NCBI GenBank assembly: GCA_905178155.1 | Contig: CAJINV010000021.1 | Coordinates: forward strand, 607,530-671,529 | Source of the DNA: Amoebophrya sp. A120 | Lineage: Eukaryota; Sar; Dinophyceae; Syndiniales; Amoebophryaceae | Direction: 5' to 3' | Length of the DNA: 64,000 nt | Shown: positions 35,501-44,084 of the stretch, piece after piece | Layout: each line of letters starts with the position of its first letter | How positions within the stretch are numbered: the stretch's first letter is position 1 | Notes under the pieces: generated by a model | Seen by the model: only the letters and a program-made list of their open reading frames with translations | Database searches by the model: none | What the model was told of the DNA's origin: nothing | Translations under genes and position numbers: made by a program

Positions 35501-36180
35501 TGTGCTGCCCTGGTCGGATGTTGCTGAGCGCAACACCCTGGCGAACGTTTCCCTTGGAGGAGTAGATTCCGGCCGGCCGGCCCTTCTCGTTCAGAACGTT
35601 TAACCATCTGCCGACGCGTCTGACTCCCACCGGCTGCACGAAGAAATACTGATTCGTTACTTCCTTGGTCTTCGCATCTCGACCCAAATTCAGGACCTGG
35701 CCAAGTACATACCCTCCTTCTCGCAGCGCCCCTGCGGGTTCGACATCCACGTCGGGGTCGAGGGTGGTCGAGTAAACTGCTTCGAAGCCTTCCCATAGCA
35801 GGCCCTGCTGCTGTGCTGAGGATTTTGAAGACGAAGCGGCGGCGCCGGCGTTGTTCGTCTGCATTTCTATATCGCCTGTAGTGTCGGCCACCATCTCGCC
35901 TCAGGTGGAGGCGAGCAAAACGCTCGGAAATTACCGTCTTCGGGAGAGAAGAGACAAACGGTAGAATCAAGTCCGCCCAGGTGGGCAGCGGAGACAAGAC
36001 GAACGCAGACCAGACTACATTGTGTGTTTCACAGTGAAGTTGAGAATTACACTCATCTCTCAAAGAGTAAACAAAAGCAAAAAGGCCCAACGTGGGCTCC
36101 CACAAGCGGCGGGCACGGTAAGAGTGTTTCAACCGTGTTTACATAAAAGAATGCCTTGAGCCAAAATGGCTACGGGCATA
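29536..36180 (-). mobile_element. LINE retrotransposon, about 6.6 kb
   Basis: A single long reading frame (29688-35894) encodes endonuclease and reverse transcriptase. The 3' end on the minus strand finishes in a short (ATG)n microsatellite (29536-29553), as many LINEs do. The 5' boundary is approximate: a 20-bp word at 36156-36175 also occurs at 13571-13590. No introners interrupt the element. I did not find target-site duplications. Confidence 0.85.
29688..35894 (-). CDS. LINE polyprotein: coiled coil, APE endonuclease, RT, Zn fingers
   Basis: 2,068 residues in one uninterrupted frame. Residues 1-400 include a coiled-coil stretch (EELVGKLREELAAHG) like an ORF1 protein. Residues about 500-720 are hydrophobic with several possible membrane segments (TLFTVLTFLLTIILLGNFFF), which is unusual. 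Residues about 800-1100 form an AP-endonuclease domain (ITTQN, LAGDYNCHIG, SEIDGFI, HHDLDHY). Residues about 1330-1700 form the reverse transcriptase (CLDLRKAFPS, EGCPSSPSCFSL, VKFADDTNSF with the catalytic DD). Near 1930 and 2010 are two zinc-finger-like motifs (CNQC...HLKLH; CPHC...H....C). The catalytic residues look intact, so it may be active or recently so. The domain order fits APE-type LINEs; I cannot place the clade. Confidence 0.88.
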   Translation of the reverse strand: MVADTTGDIEMQTNNAGAAASSSKSSAQQQGLLWEGFEAVYSTTLDPDVDVEPAGALREGGYVLGQVLNLGRDAKTKEVTNQYFFVQPVGVRRVGRWLNVLNEKGRPAGIYSSKGNVRQGVALSNIRPGQHILFQIDEYTRPSTGSRSWIARDIIAVTRDGNPLVTGSGSGSTSAAPWYNNGLPAEGQRGFSMQVDDFPALQGSGQHRGSAQQEPAMTEEEIKFYIDAQVLTRVEKYNNSRITDLEELVGKLREELAAHGTTCEGLQKNVGAFADRLSTVEQDAASALTLVAEVPKLEKRVAATETGLVTLKSYVQTKMTNHFTLMMQEINQVFELAAVSTSSVSASSSNISVQTDPPVKASAFRTPPQPAPGLQKGAIGGAKYFPLSVFESESDNEDDDDDSDDDDVLSHITAQDHRRTGRPGFSAERSQRHEPSISCRGIKPAGGTTSGDGGPYFEKGTEPQSLWAGGEQGEADSCKRVGGHDQWSRGRRGSGDEPWCLSKTTLFTVLTFLLTIILLGNFFFSAFFGISGWKYTTDHVLLSLFTDRGRTFCSTSNCDYISDDISTTSCFVATCCSLIAVAVSQLACLRTKSRLLRFSVIFQIYKFATAGAKSLRVFWNTSLAVPACLGCCFDKFLTFSWNLFSNRLRKTKCYRKKDKKFLGAAGSFGARLLQVVLCISDHLLVFAVPPDDTALFRVSKYRLRFTEARANRAAEYEALVSSSYREVMSRAHEARQLKREQAAAASSSASSSSSSGAAPQLDSVSSPPVPTTPPRSHASFNRPRCPDYGVFTQPATTGGTQIRITTQNCRESIIGNRARDKIIRSAPDDEDYNVLALSEVNWGKSAAGLEGVLDISGDIIQDRLHKGGAAKDDDSDPGDAHDRPADTKSFITRGPGFIACIGHGAGIVVRGGPIFDELVVLTDEALAERFLVRDRVVVGLFRRLTLLSVYGPADSPKASAANFYRPLLRWTRALLRKTNRRNIPFILAGDYNCHIGADQEGFVVGKFASGKRSNDKGVELVSRLAKHNMRHVDSFFEMPQPRHTYLREGSESEIDGFITSGRFLGRVDGVNVCKHLRDVTTLRSGKDGQFCHHDLDHYGKTITLTLPPDAHEEEQPSKQRGGGYAGVAPVTQDCVAAYSAHVKSELSQHANTPTTLESFLRAMSSGEAIVLETAQERGLRLATCKKHAKVRQQEAPPALQQDTSKPATVRALWKHIGSTKKSRGPSTAPMGWSKHYVEKVVAKQQPCSTFNASEFVGRVSDSSAAALDAPIALEEWKAAVKEVRAGSDSQSWSKEIFTALDDDLTQLLLDLLAQELRAGNGLRGIDEKFRRTRVSLLHKRGRRDSLDNYRGISVVPSLCKVLAHIMTRRLQKLIFDEDLADIENYGFVSGRNSSDAIVLLRRLKEDAAEFADLEQFCTVWASCLDLRKAFPSLCWSVTQDTVTALGISGTLAWSALASCHRDVVCREVREGVDFGLPLGLQEGCPSSPSCFSLVYAVVSTAVRRARSKLPPAAPNLDSSGVLLKYPTGDFFAANEKEKLEFLLRPSQQSSCGQTRLGTVKFADDTNSFGESVSGVVDRSVVDSCLNVLASARMEENVDKRIEGQLDQLDCGFLGVSLDDTKDTRNRISRSWKAFYGAQRHLVGFGELNKWHRRAVVVALVRGTMLYGANGRSFSAQELSDLTAADNAILRRLFNLSLPQMEVMKVSHGDLREHIGVAPISAEIGYSRLSHGGHLLRRDRDYLPRKAFFGRFIISAVDPNATPDRNPEMFLLPRRPSRLPSVYESFIEACAAARIPVQELAGFAVSETRRDWFLRTRSWYIDATMQHWFFASWRDALSQPRVLVAYERLLKKNGISREEFDAAYGDRARVGSKRATLKVTPSLAELRAKQTVLKGEISERQTDELVRNSGGIYTACKDGIGALWCNQCAAALGGSLRALRAHLKLHQEDDFVRIVAERDGSYTPAEEFAYGRSGQCILSKYKPSQRFVLPPQRFLNGAEASKFSARQLICPHCATHSISWPRDFQKKVGASRRMKTHEKKCCAQRKLDLKCDPILEEEDENDTSDVAES

Positions 36181-36844
36181 AAAAGCTCATACTCTTGTAA
36201 TTTTTTTTAAGCGCAGGCAAAACGCTTGAAACCCATCATGAACACAAAAGTTGCAGCACTCGGGCCCTATCTTCGCCACATCTTGCGGCGCCAAAACATA
36301 GAACAGTGACAAAGCAAGCTGGCCAATATGCTCCTGTGGCCGTTGTCGTTGAGTTCGGCTTCGGTAGGCTTCGTTCGTGTTACTTCCAATAGTCGCTCAT
36401 TACTACTTGAAAGGTAGACAGAAAAGTACTGCAAAAGAACACAGTTGAATGAAAGCACTGTCGTTTCGCAAAAAGAAAATCATCCGCAGACGCAGTTCGA
36501 AAAAACAAGGATACAGAAAATAAATGAATAAATGGGTTTTATTGACTCAATGACTCCTCGCCGCTCCAATTTACTTTATTTTTGCCAAAAATGAAGCAAC
36601 TCATGATGCGTCGAGGTGGAAATAAAGCAAAGGGACTCCTGTTTGTATTCATACGTCAAGGTGGGCACGCGTATACACAACCTTTTTCACCCTTACTAGT
36701 GATATTTTAAGAAAAGTCCCTCGCTGCGAAAACGCTGCAAAAATGCCATTGCGACTACTACAAAACTTTACTATATTTAGAGCTAAAGGCAAAGTGGCTA
36801 CACAACCAAGTCCGGCTGTTCAGCTTCATCTTTTTCATTTATCA
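36181..36844. other. Intergenic, AT-rich
   Basis: Spacer between the LINE 5' side and the next host exon. Nothing recognisable was found on either strand. Confidence 0.45.
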
Positions 36845-37180
36845 TTACCGAATAAAGTGCTCCGAAGTTGTATCTTCTACCTTTTTCGACATGTAGTTGG
36901 CGATCAGCTCCTTTGCCATCGGGGAAGGCGAGATATCCATTGCAAAAGTATTTTTGCATCGTACACGTACCACTACCAGCTGTACACCTTGCATTACAAA
37001 TTTCCTTAGGATCATGAGAAATCGAGTTTGCCATGCTCATGGACCTTGCGAAGTAGATTTGTCATGCATACCCGCAATGCGTACGAGCCAGCACGAAGAT
37101 ACTTATGCAATGCATACAAAAAGCGCAGAGATGCAGCTACGGCGACGCGGGACGGAAAAATTTCCACAAGGAAAGATCTG
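36845..37180 (-). CDS. 3' end of a small unknown gene with one introner
   Basis: After removing the introner at 36934-37116, the minus-strand frame reads ...FLVEIFPSRVAVAASLRFLP, then SPMAKELIANYMSKKVEDTT, and ends at TAA 36845-36847. The 5' end is not resolved; there is no in-frame ATG upstream apart from the internal one (MAKELIANYM). A second frame across the junction is also open. No family is recognised. Confidence 0.35.
36934..37116. mobile_element. Introner, family B
   Basis: The ends are TATCCATTGCAAAAGTATTT and ...GATACTTATGCAATGCATA. The TSD is diverged (CGAGA/CAAAA). The interior shows the usual GCATGAGAAA/TTTGTCATGC words of family B. Confidence 0.8.
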
Positions 37181-37209
37181 ATCAGTTGTTTTGAATTGGT
37201 AATGAAAGA

Positions 37210-37880
37210 GAGATGATGAAAATACAGCTGTATAGCGTAAAAAATAAAAAGATGAGCATTTTTACGTATTTATAGGAACTCAAACTAGAATTAGTATGAA
37301 GAACTCAAAGAGCCACATAATTCCACTACATCAACAGGTGGATCATGATTGGGGGGAGGCTAGCTTACGCAACTTCAACGAACCTGGCACAGCATCTACA
37401 TCACAACGCTGAGAAAAGGAAATGCAGGAAAAGCTGCAAGCCAAGTTTAGTACCTTTCCGTGCCTGTAATAACCCGCTCCGCTCTATTCGCAACTGCTCA
37501 CCAACGCAGCTGCCGCCCTTCTAGCGCTGTTATTTGTACGCGGAGAAGATGAATAAAGCAACTTGCTAAGATTTCTACTGTGAAGAGGAGTTTTCCAGTT
37601 ACTGTTTTCGATTTTTTCACAGGTCGTCTTCATCGATCGAGAGGCTCGCGGTGTTCTGTTCGATCCGGGCCTTGCTAGTGTAAGTGCGGTTCCTGATTTC
37701 CCGGCAATTTATTGTCTGAAAAAGCACGAGCCTCGTTGTAGTAAGTAGATCATGGAAATAATATAAAGTGCTCCTGTAAGGATGCAAAGACCAAAGAGCA
37801 TCTTCTGTGTAAACATTTTGCAGCTGATGTAAGAAAAACGCAAGGCAAATTGCACCGACTTGATGTGTTTTTGCGCTCTT
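37210..37880. other. Intergenic spacer
   Basis: There is no supported gene. Short frames at 37709-38029 overlap the next gene in another frame. Confidence 0.4.
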
Positions 37881-38243
37881 TCAAGATTTCTTGCGCATAC
37901 TTTGCACGAAGATGGTGTGAGGAGGTGTGATTTCCAAGACGATAAAGTCCGGCTGTTCGCGATCTTTCTCTTGCTCCTCGTTGTACATTTCGCTTTCTTC
38001 CTGCTCGCCGTCAATCTTTGCGGTGGCAATGGCGAACAGTTTTGTCGTCGTTACCGCCTCAAACTCCTGCTTCTCCTCGTTCCATTCCGGGGGATAGAAC
38101 GTTGTCAAAAACTGCTGGCAGATCGGCGCCCTTTTTTGTTCCTTCGAACCTTCGTCCTTGTCCATCATCATCTTGCTCACGGGAGTTGTACTGGTCATTT
38201 GGGCCGGCAGCTCGGGGCCTGGCGCCGTCGAGGAGCGGTTCAT
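37881..38243 (-). CDS. Small hypothetical protein, 120 residues
   Basis: Single-exon frame from ATG 38243 to TGA 37881. Ser/Thr/Pro-rich start, then ICQQFLTTFYPPEWNEEKQE and a Glu-rich stretch before DFIVLEITPPHTIFVQ. The mixed hydrophobic and charged pattern looks like real coding sequence, but I recognise no family. It lies 258 bp after the next gene's stop, in the same direction. Confidence 0.55.
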   Translation of the reverse strand: MNRSSTAPGPELPAQMTSTTPVSKMMMDKDEGSKEQKRAPICQQFLTTFYPPEWNEEKQEFEAVTTTKLFAIATAKIDGEQEESEMYNEEQEKDREQPDFIVLEITPPHTIFVQSMRKKS

Positions 38244-38501
38244 CTTGTACCTATGCCATGAAAAAACATGCGATATGATCGTCCTGCCTTATTTCGTGTG
38301 CTGGTCCTCATGCGATGACATTTTTCTTGCATGCCAATTCATATTATCTTCATCACGCTTTATTTGGGCATGCGCATGAGGCAGAGGCTCCAAGTCGTGA
38401 AAGGAAATCGAAATAGCAATAGGTTCTTGGTTAAGCGAAAAAATAAAAGTTCCGCTCTGCATCTGCATGTATTGAAAAGTTGTTGAAGATGCGCAACAAA
38501 A

Positions 38502-41500
38502 TCAAAAAACCACGAGGCTGCAGGGAGCACATAGCGTTTTTCTTCCCATGGGATAAGCAGAAGCGATATCAGTGCTCGTCCCGCCAATGTAGTTTCTCCA
38601 AGTTGTACTGCTTGGAGATGCTCTATGGAAGTGTCAGGATCGAAATTGACAAAGTTAAAATGATTTGTGCTGCATAAAATCGATACCAGTTGGGATCCAG
38701 TTTGGAAGTGGCGCATGACAAATTTTGGCAGCATTGAAATCCAATTTGTCATGCTGTTTAGGCACAGAAGGCTGCTTTTGTCATGCTACTTCAGCAGCTC
38801 CATTTCAAACCCCAAACAGGGCTACAGTTGGCCTCTCTTGCAATACCTGCAACACAGTCACTCCGTGTCTTGCGTTTTGTGCATTGCAAATTATTTGAAC
38901 TTTGTCGATTTCAATCCTCACACCCCCATATGCTCCTGACCAGCATTGTTGGTGCTGTCCTTCGAAAAGATTTGCTGCGCCCGCGGCCGCTGCGCCAGAA
39001 GTTGTGGTCCCTGAAGCGGACGAAGAAGTAGCTGACGACGAAGACGCGACACCTCCTTCGTTTGATGTTCCTAGTGTTGCACCAGATGATGATGGTGGAA
39101 CAAGCGAACTACTCTGCGTCACGTTTTTAGAGCTAGAACTTGAACTACTAGAACTTTTACCGCTGCTGCTTGTGTTTCCCCCACCTGCAGCACCACTAGT
39201 GTTTCCCCCACCAGCAGCACCACTACCACTATCCCCGCCAAAGTGGTTACTGGAGCCATTCTTGCCAGATGACCCGCCCTTTCCACCGGCGCCCGCGCCG
39301 AAATTGTTTTTACTTTCAGCGTTGTAGTAGTTCGCCGGGACACGGCTTGTCAGTCCGTTCACGTGCACGATCGGGGAAATGCCTTCTGCAAATCTCCGGC
39401 AGCACAAGTGAGTACACTCCTCGCAGCCCACTGGAATGATTTTTCAAATTCAAAATGGAATAATAAAATTTAGCATATTTTTTCAGTGCATAACGCTGAT
39501 CTTCATGTTTCACAAGTACACGCTTACTATCGACGCACTCCTCTTGAAGAGGACTAAAATTCGTACCTAAGAAGTAGCTAGGTACCTACGTACTAGAGTA
39601 ATGCGAAGAACAGCCGAAGTCTACATCTAACGAAAGTACATCTTCAACCATAGCGAAAGAAGCTGCGTTCTCTTTACCGTAGCAGATTGCTTCTGTCGAG
39701 TTGGTCTCGTCCGAGTATTTTTTGTGCAGGGCATCAATTTCCAGGACCGTTTGCTCCGGTTCATTCCGGCTGCAATCATTATCCCCGATGCGGATCCAGA
39801 TGGGAACCCGGTTCGTGTCAATCGACAGGGGGCGGAACTTATCAAATGTAAAAATGTCTGGGTCTGGAAGAGTCATGCTGTTTTTGCATGACACAGAAGG
39901 TCTGGCATGGAAGCTCTAGCATCACAGGTTTCGAGAACCTTCCGCAATGCCGAATCCGCATGACAAGTCCCCTATTTTGCTAACAAAAAGTGGGAGCTTT
40001 TGCTACGTATGCATGAGAGACTTTTCTGTGTTCTGAAATACGCATTACAAGTTGCATTCTTCCAGACCCAGACATTTTTACATTTGATAGAACTTCGTGC
40101 AGTGGTGGTAACGCCAGTCGTATCAAGTGGCAATATAATGTCTGGGTCACTGGAAGAATGCATGTTTGTCATGCTTGTCTGGCATGACTCTTGAATTTGT
40201 CATGCAAGTTACCCAAGAGCAGCTCCATTTTTCTGCCATGCAGAAACGCAGTTTGTCATGCAGAATACTAGGCAACACCTAGAAGCTCAGAAACTTGTCA
40301 TGCTGGGGCAGCACTTGTGGCCTCATCATGATACGCCACCCAGCATCACAAGTTTCCAGACCCAGACATTTTTGCATTTGATAAGTCGTCTCGCGCCGGG
40401 GCTTGCTTGAACTCTTCCAGCAGGAAGGTGATGAAGTCGATGGCTCCCTTCCTCGTGAGGTAATTGTTGTGGCAGTTATGCAATACAAATTTCCTGTACG
40501 TGTACAAAATGCATCACAAACTTCACCAATTTGGGCTTTTTTACCTCTTGTCATGCTAAACTAGAATCGAAGTCCAGTTTTGTCATGCAGAGACCGCATT
40601 TGTACTTGTGCGGGAAATTATTTACTCTGGATAGCAGTGCACCTCGTGAAACTTCATCTCTTGGTCGGGAAACATCTCCTTCCACTGCTTAATGTACTTA
40701 ATCAACGGATCCAGAGTCGTCAACAAGTTCCCGTCGATGCGCCAGACGGAGATCTGGTAGATTTTTTTTTTTTCCTTTTCTAGTATACTATTTGCTCGTG
40801 TTGCATGTACATGTAGTCAACATCTTCTTCAACAGGCCAACAACTTCTAAACTTCTCACGTGCACCAGCTGCACGGATCACCTCTCATCTCTGCACGGAT
40901 CACCTCTATTTGTTTTTCAAGATTATTCAAATACCTGGATCTTTTTTCGCAGAAAGAAATCGATGAGTTTCTCGAACGACTCGTCGTTAAGCTTGATTTA
41001 TGCACTGCAAAAGTATCGCACTAGTAGCGATCGCAATGCAAATGCAGCATGACAAATGGACAATGACAAATGAATGAATTTTTCATGCCGATTTCGCTTG
41101 GAAAGGCAGTTTTCTCCTGCATGACTGCAATTCGTACACGAGTGCGGCACTTTTGCAATGCGTAAGGTTTCCCGCATGTGCAGCTGCCCGCGACACTGCG
41201 AGTACTGTTCTTCCTTGTCGATGAAGTCCTTCGAAAAGGAACCCGCCACACCGCCGGCGTCCACGGGGTACATGTACTCTTCCAGCGATTCGACGAACTG
41301 ATAGAATTCATTTACATTTTCACGACATGTCGGGTTATGTATAATTAATACTAGGATTTTTGATGAATCATGGGGTTGTCAAGCGATGATCTGCAGCATC
41401 TACTTCAAGTACAAGTCACGAGTTCTACTTCATCGGTACACAAATTATTTGCTTTGCAGCTGCTCACTATCAAATGTAAAAATGTCTGGGTCTGGAAGAA

Positions 41501-42843
41501 TTCATGTTTGTCGTGCTTGTCTGGCATGACTCTTAAATCTGTCATGCACGTCACCCAAGAGCTCCGTTTTTCTGTGATGCAGAGGCGCAGTTTGTCATGC
41601 AGAATAGGCAACACCTAGGAGCTCAGAAACTTGTCATGCTGAGCCAGCATTTTTAGCCTCATCATGAGACGCCACCCAGCATCACAAGTTTCCAGGCCCA
41701 GACATTTTTACATTTGATACTCACGTCGTGGTGACAACTTGTATAGTACGGCGTCCACGTTGTCTCCAATGTACTTGAAGTCCGGGTGTCCCTCCGGCGG
41801 GGCACTTATGAAAGCCTCAGGTTGGAAATCCTCAAAGTGGAAATAATTTGTGATGCAAAAAAACGACTCCAGTTGAAGCGTCATTTGTAGTCGGCGCATG
41901 ACAAATCTCCCGGGCACTTAAAGCATGTCTGTCATGCAGGTTAAGGCAAAGGGGTGCCCTTCTCTCATGCTAAGCAGCACTCCAATTCTTCACCCCTAGC
42001 AGGACAATAATCGGCCTCCATTGCGTCCTCTGCAATACAGTCTTTTTTGCGTCGCATTCCATGCATCACAAATTATTTCCACTTTGAGGATTTCCGTTCT
42101 GAGGCCTTCATAGCACTCTTGCCGTTCTTGCCCTTGCCCTTCTGCCGGTAGCTCTGTTGGTACACGGGGCAGAAGAAGCAAATGATTTCGGGTCTTTTCA
42201 GCTGATGTATGCATTGCAAAAGTGTCTGGGTCTGGAAGATTGCAACTTGTCATGCTAAATCCGAATCATGCAAAAAGCTGTGTTGCATGAGTGCCAAAAG
42301 CAGCTGTCCCCTTTCGCCCAAGTTGAGAGGGACTTTCTCATGCAGGAAAGGCATGATAGAAACCTCAGAGAATCTGTCATGCTGGGTCTCGCATTCCAGA
42401 CCTCATGGATCATGGAAAACCTGCATCACAGATCTTCCTTTCTTCCAGACCCAGACTTTTTTACAGTTGATATGATGCTGCAGGTTCTCCACGATCTTGA
42501 TCGAGTACGACCGCGCCACAGGGTTTCCCTGCATCGCCACATATACCGTGCGCAACCGTTACAATCTCAACAAGCGTTACAACTACAGCAATGGAAATTT
42601 GTAATGCAAGTAGTGCAGTTAATCTAGTCTACTGGTACTGTCACAGGATTTTTGCGCATGACAAGCTCTGGAGCTCCAAACGAACCCCATGCATGAGACT
42701 TCTCTGGCGAAAATCTCTAGCGCAAAGCCCTGTATGTTCCTCATGCAATCCATGCAAGACAAAATCCAGACGCTTCTGCTGTAACGCTTGAGATTGTGAA
42801 AGCACCTGAGCGGGTCATACCACAGCAAATCGGTTTTTCGCAT
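38502..42843 (-). CDS. Conserved-looking unknown protein, 9 introners
   Basis: Exons, 5' to 3': 42843-42819, 42541-42473, 42207-42113, 41806-41720, an exon ending below 41467, an exon near 41300-41165, 40998-40935, 40753-40634, 40476-40384, 40120-40090, 39839-39594, 39430-38931 and 38623-38502. The last six join to 1092 nt with no stop until TGA 38502-38504. It starts MAKNRFAVAMQGNPVARSYS and includes VENLQHQLKRPEIICFFCPV, HPDFKYIGDNVDAVLYKL, ENVNEFYQFVESLEEYMYP, WRIDGNLLTTLDPLIKYIKQ, MGCEECTHLCCRRFAEGI and a Gly/Ser-rich tail. It mixes folded-looking segments with a disordered C-terminus; I do not recognise the family. Ordinary GT-AG introns lie at 40754-40934 and 39431-39593 and a third lies near 41300-41450. 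For that third intron I find no GT before the in-frame TAA, so its donor is unresolved. Confidence 0.72.
38624..38930. mobile_element. Introner, family C
   Basis: The TIR is TATGGAAGTGTCAGGATCGA (right end inverted TATGGGGGTGTGAGGATTGA). TSD TGCTC is exact (38619-38623 / 38931-38935). It joins QQCWSGA to SPSSTTWRNY. A reverse-orientation relative is at 44957-45263. Confidence 0.92.
39840..40089. mobile_element. Introner, family A
   Basis: The ends are TATCAAATGTAAAAATGTCT and ...CATTTTTACATTTGATA. TSD GAACT is exact (39835-39839 / 40090-40094). It is nearly the reverse complement of 3587-3837. Confidence 0.93.
40121..40383. mobile_element. Introner, family A
   Basis: The ends are TATCAAGTGGCAATATAATG and ...CATTTTTGCATTTGATA. 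TSD AGTCG is exact (40116-40120 / 40384-40388). Only 31 bp of exon (40090-40120) separate it from the previous element. Confidence 0.93.
40477..40633. mobile_element. Introner, family I
   Basis: The ends are TATGCAATACAAATTTCCTG and, inverted, TATCCAGAGTAAATAATTTC; the TIR match is weaker. TSD GCAGT is exact (40472-40476 / 40634-40638). Removal joins HEVHC to HNNYLTRKG. Confidence 0.85.
40999..41164. mobile_element. Introner, family B, informative splice case
   Basis: The ends are TATGCACTGCAAAAGTATCG and ...CACTTTTGCAATGCGTA. The TSD is diverged (TGATT/AGGTT). Keeping the upstream (sense) copy makes an in-frame TAG; keeping the downstream copy gives MRE-IKLNDESF. The excised unit is therefore the upstream TSD, or most of it, plus the element. 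Confidence 0.83.
41468..41719. mobile_element. Introner, family A
   Basis: The ends are TATCAAATGTAAAAATGTCT and ...CATTTTTACATTTGATA. TSD CTCAC is exact (41463-41467 / 41720-41724). It is similar in sequence and orientation to 40121-40383, and in reverse orientation to 3292-3552. Confidence 0.93.
41807..42112. mobile_element. Introner, family C
   Basis: The ends are TATGAAAGCCTCAGGTTGGA and, inverted, TATGAAGGCCTCAGAACGGA. TSD GCACT is exact (41802-41806 / 42113-42117). Removal joins KGKNGKS to APPEGHPDF. Confidence 0.92.
42208..42472. mobile_element. Introner, family A
   Basis: The ends are TATGCATTGCAAAAGTGTCT and ...GACTTTTTTACAGTTGATA. TSD TGATG is exact (42203-42207 / 42473-42477). 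Removal joins VENLQH to QLKRPEII. Confidence 0.93.
42542..42818. mobile_element. Introner, family D, after a 25-nt coding exon
   Basis: The ends are TATACCGTGCGCAACCGTTA and, inverted, TATGACCCGCTCAGGTGCTT. TSD CCACA is exact (42537-42541 / 42819-42823). It splits MAKNRFAV from AMQGNPVARS. Confidence 0.9.
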
Positions 42844-43062
42844 CGACTCGCAACAGCTCATTCTCCGCCTTAGAATCTGGACGCTCTGTGGTTGTGGGAC
42901 AAGAAGACGCCATCAGTTTTTTATCATGCTCTCTTCCCGGTTCATTTGAGGAAAAGAAATGTCAATGATGTATTTTGTCACATCAAGATTATCAAACATC
43001 AGTGCTAGTACTCCTGCCTCAAACGACCACAGCTAAGGATCAATTCAACATCACACATCATT

Positions 43063-43782
43063 TCAAAAAAATTCCTCACCCCATCGCCTCGCACACTTCA
43101 TGTTGACAACGCCATTCGCCCTGTTCGCCGGCGGATTCTGGTTGATCGGGTGTTTCATGGATTCCAACACTGATGGGTTAGGGTTGTTCTCAGAGGCCCC
43201 CTCGGCGCCCCAGGGACCTCGATTTCCTTTTCCCCCTCCCTTGCGATTGTAGTTCCAATTGTTCCAATTGTTATCCCAGTCGTTGTAATTCGAATACGAA
43301 TTGTTCCAGTTGTTGTCGTTGTAAGAACCACCTTGATAATTATTGTAGGTGCTCTGGTACCCACCCCCGGGCTGGTGCACGTGCTGACCGCCCCACATCA
43401 TATTCATACCACTCATGTTATGGGAGTGTCAGGATCGAAATCGACAAAATCGAATCTGTAATGCATAAAAATGCTACGCAAAAAGCGACTCTATTGCAGA
43501 GGATGCAAGGAAGGCGGATTGTAGTCCTGGTAAGGGTTAAGTGTTGGGCTGCTGACTAGCATGACAGAAGGCAGCTCTTTTGCCCTAAACCGCATAACAG
43601 ATTCGCTTCCAGGACGAGGAGGATTTGTCATGCGCCGACTACAAACTGTGGGTCTAACTGGCATCGATTTTGTGCATCACACGTTTTTCGATTTTGTCCA
43701 TTTCGATTCTGACACTTCCATACATGTCCATTCCCATTGCTTGGTTCATCATCATCACCATCCCCATCGGGTTCATCATCAT
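43063..43782 (-). CDS. Met-rich, Asn/Tyr-rich protein with RGG-like segment
   Basis: Exons 43782-43723 and 43418-43063 join to 411 nt, 136 residues. It begins with a run of Met and Asn (MMMNPMGMVMMMNQAMGMDM), followed by MNMMWGGQHVHQPGGGY, then repeated NWNNSYSNYNDWDNNW and KGGGKGNRGPWG, and ends at TGA 43063-43065. The architecture resembles the Gly/Asn-rich gene at 19453. A Gln-rich upstream stretch (QFQMHMQQLVFQNQQLQMAN, near 44000-44070) may be a 5' exon of this gene or a downstream exon of the acidic protein gene at 44085; I could not find a convincing acceptor to decide. Confidence 0.55.
43419..43722. mobile_element. Introner, family C, Met-rich gene
   Basis: The ends are TATGGGAGTGTCAGGATCGA and, inverted, TATGGAAGTGTCAGAATCGA. 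TSD CATGT is exact (43414-43418 / 43723-43727). It joins MGMDM to SGMNMMWGG. Confidence 0.92.
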
Positions 43783-44084
43783 TTGCGGTTGTACCAAGGA
43801 AAATTTTCACTCTCGCGGCCATCCAGAGCAGTTGGTCAAGATGTTGAATTGCGCACGTGACAGACTACGAATTGTAGTACGAATACGAGTACATTATAAT
43901 AAATGCAAAATTCAAATCGAGCACCTAAAGCTCCTTCAACAGCACACGCAAGGAGCTACTCTGCGGGCCCCGATTGGTGTGCTTTAACGTGTGATACCAT
44001 ATTGGCCATCTGGAGTTGCTGGTTTTGGAAAACCAACTGCTGCATGTGCATCTGGAACTGCTGTGGTAGTTTTTGAATGTAGTT

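Noticed and set aside
34891-36132. 413-codon frame overlapping the LINE 5' part in another phase
   Set aside because: The 2,068-residue frame contains the coiled coil and continues into endonuclease and RT. The overlapping frame is an Arg-rich shadow.
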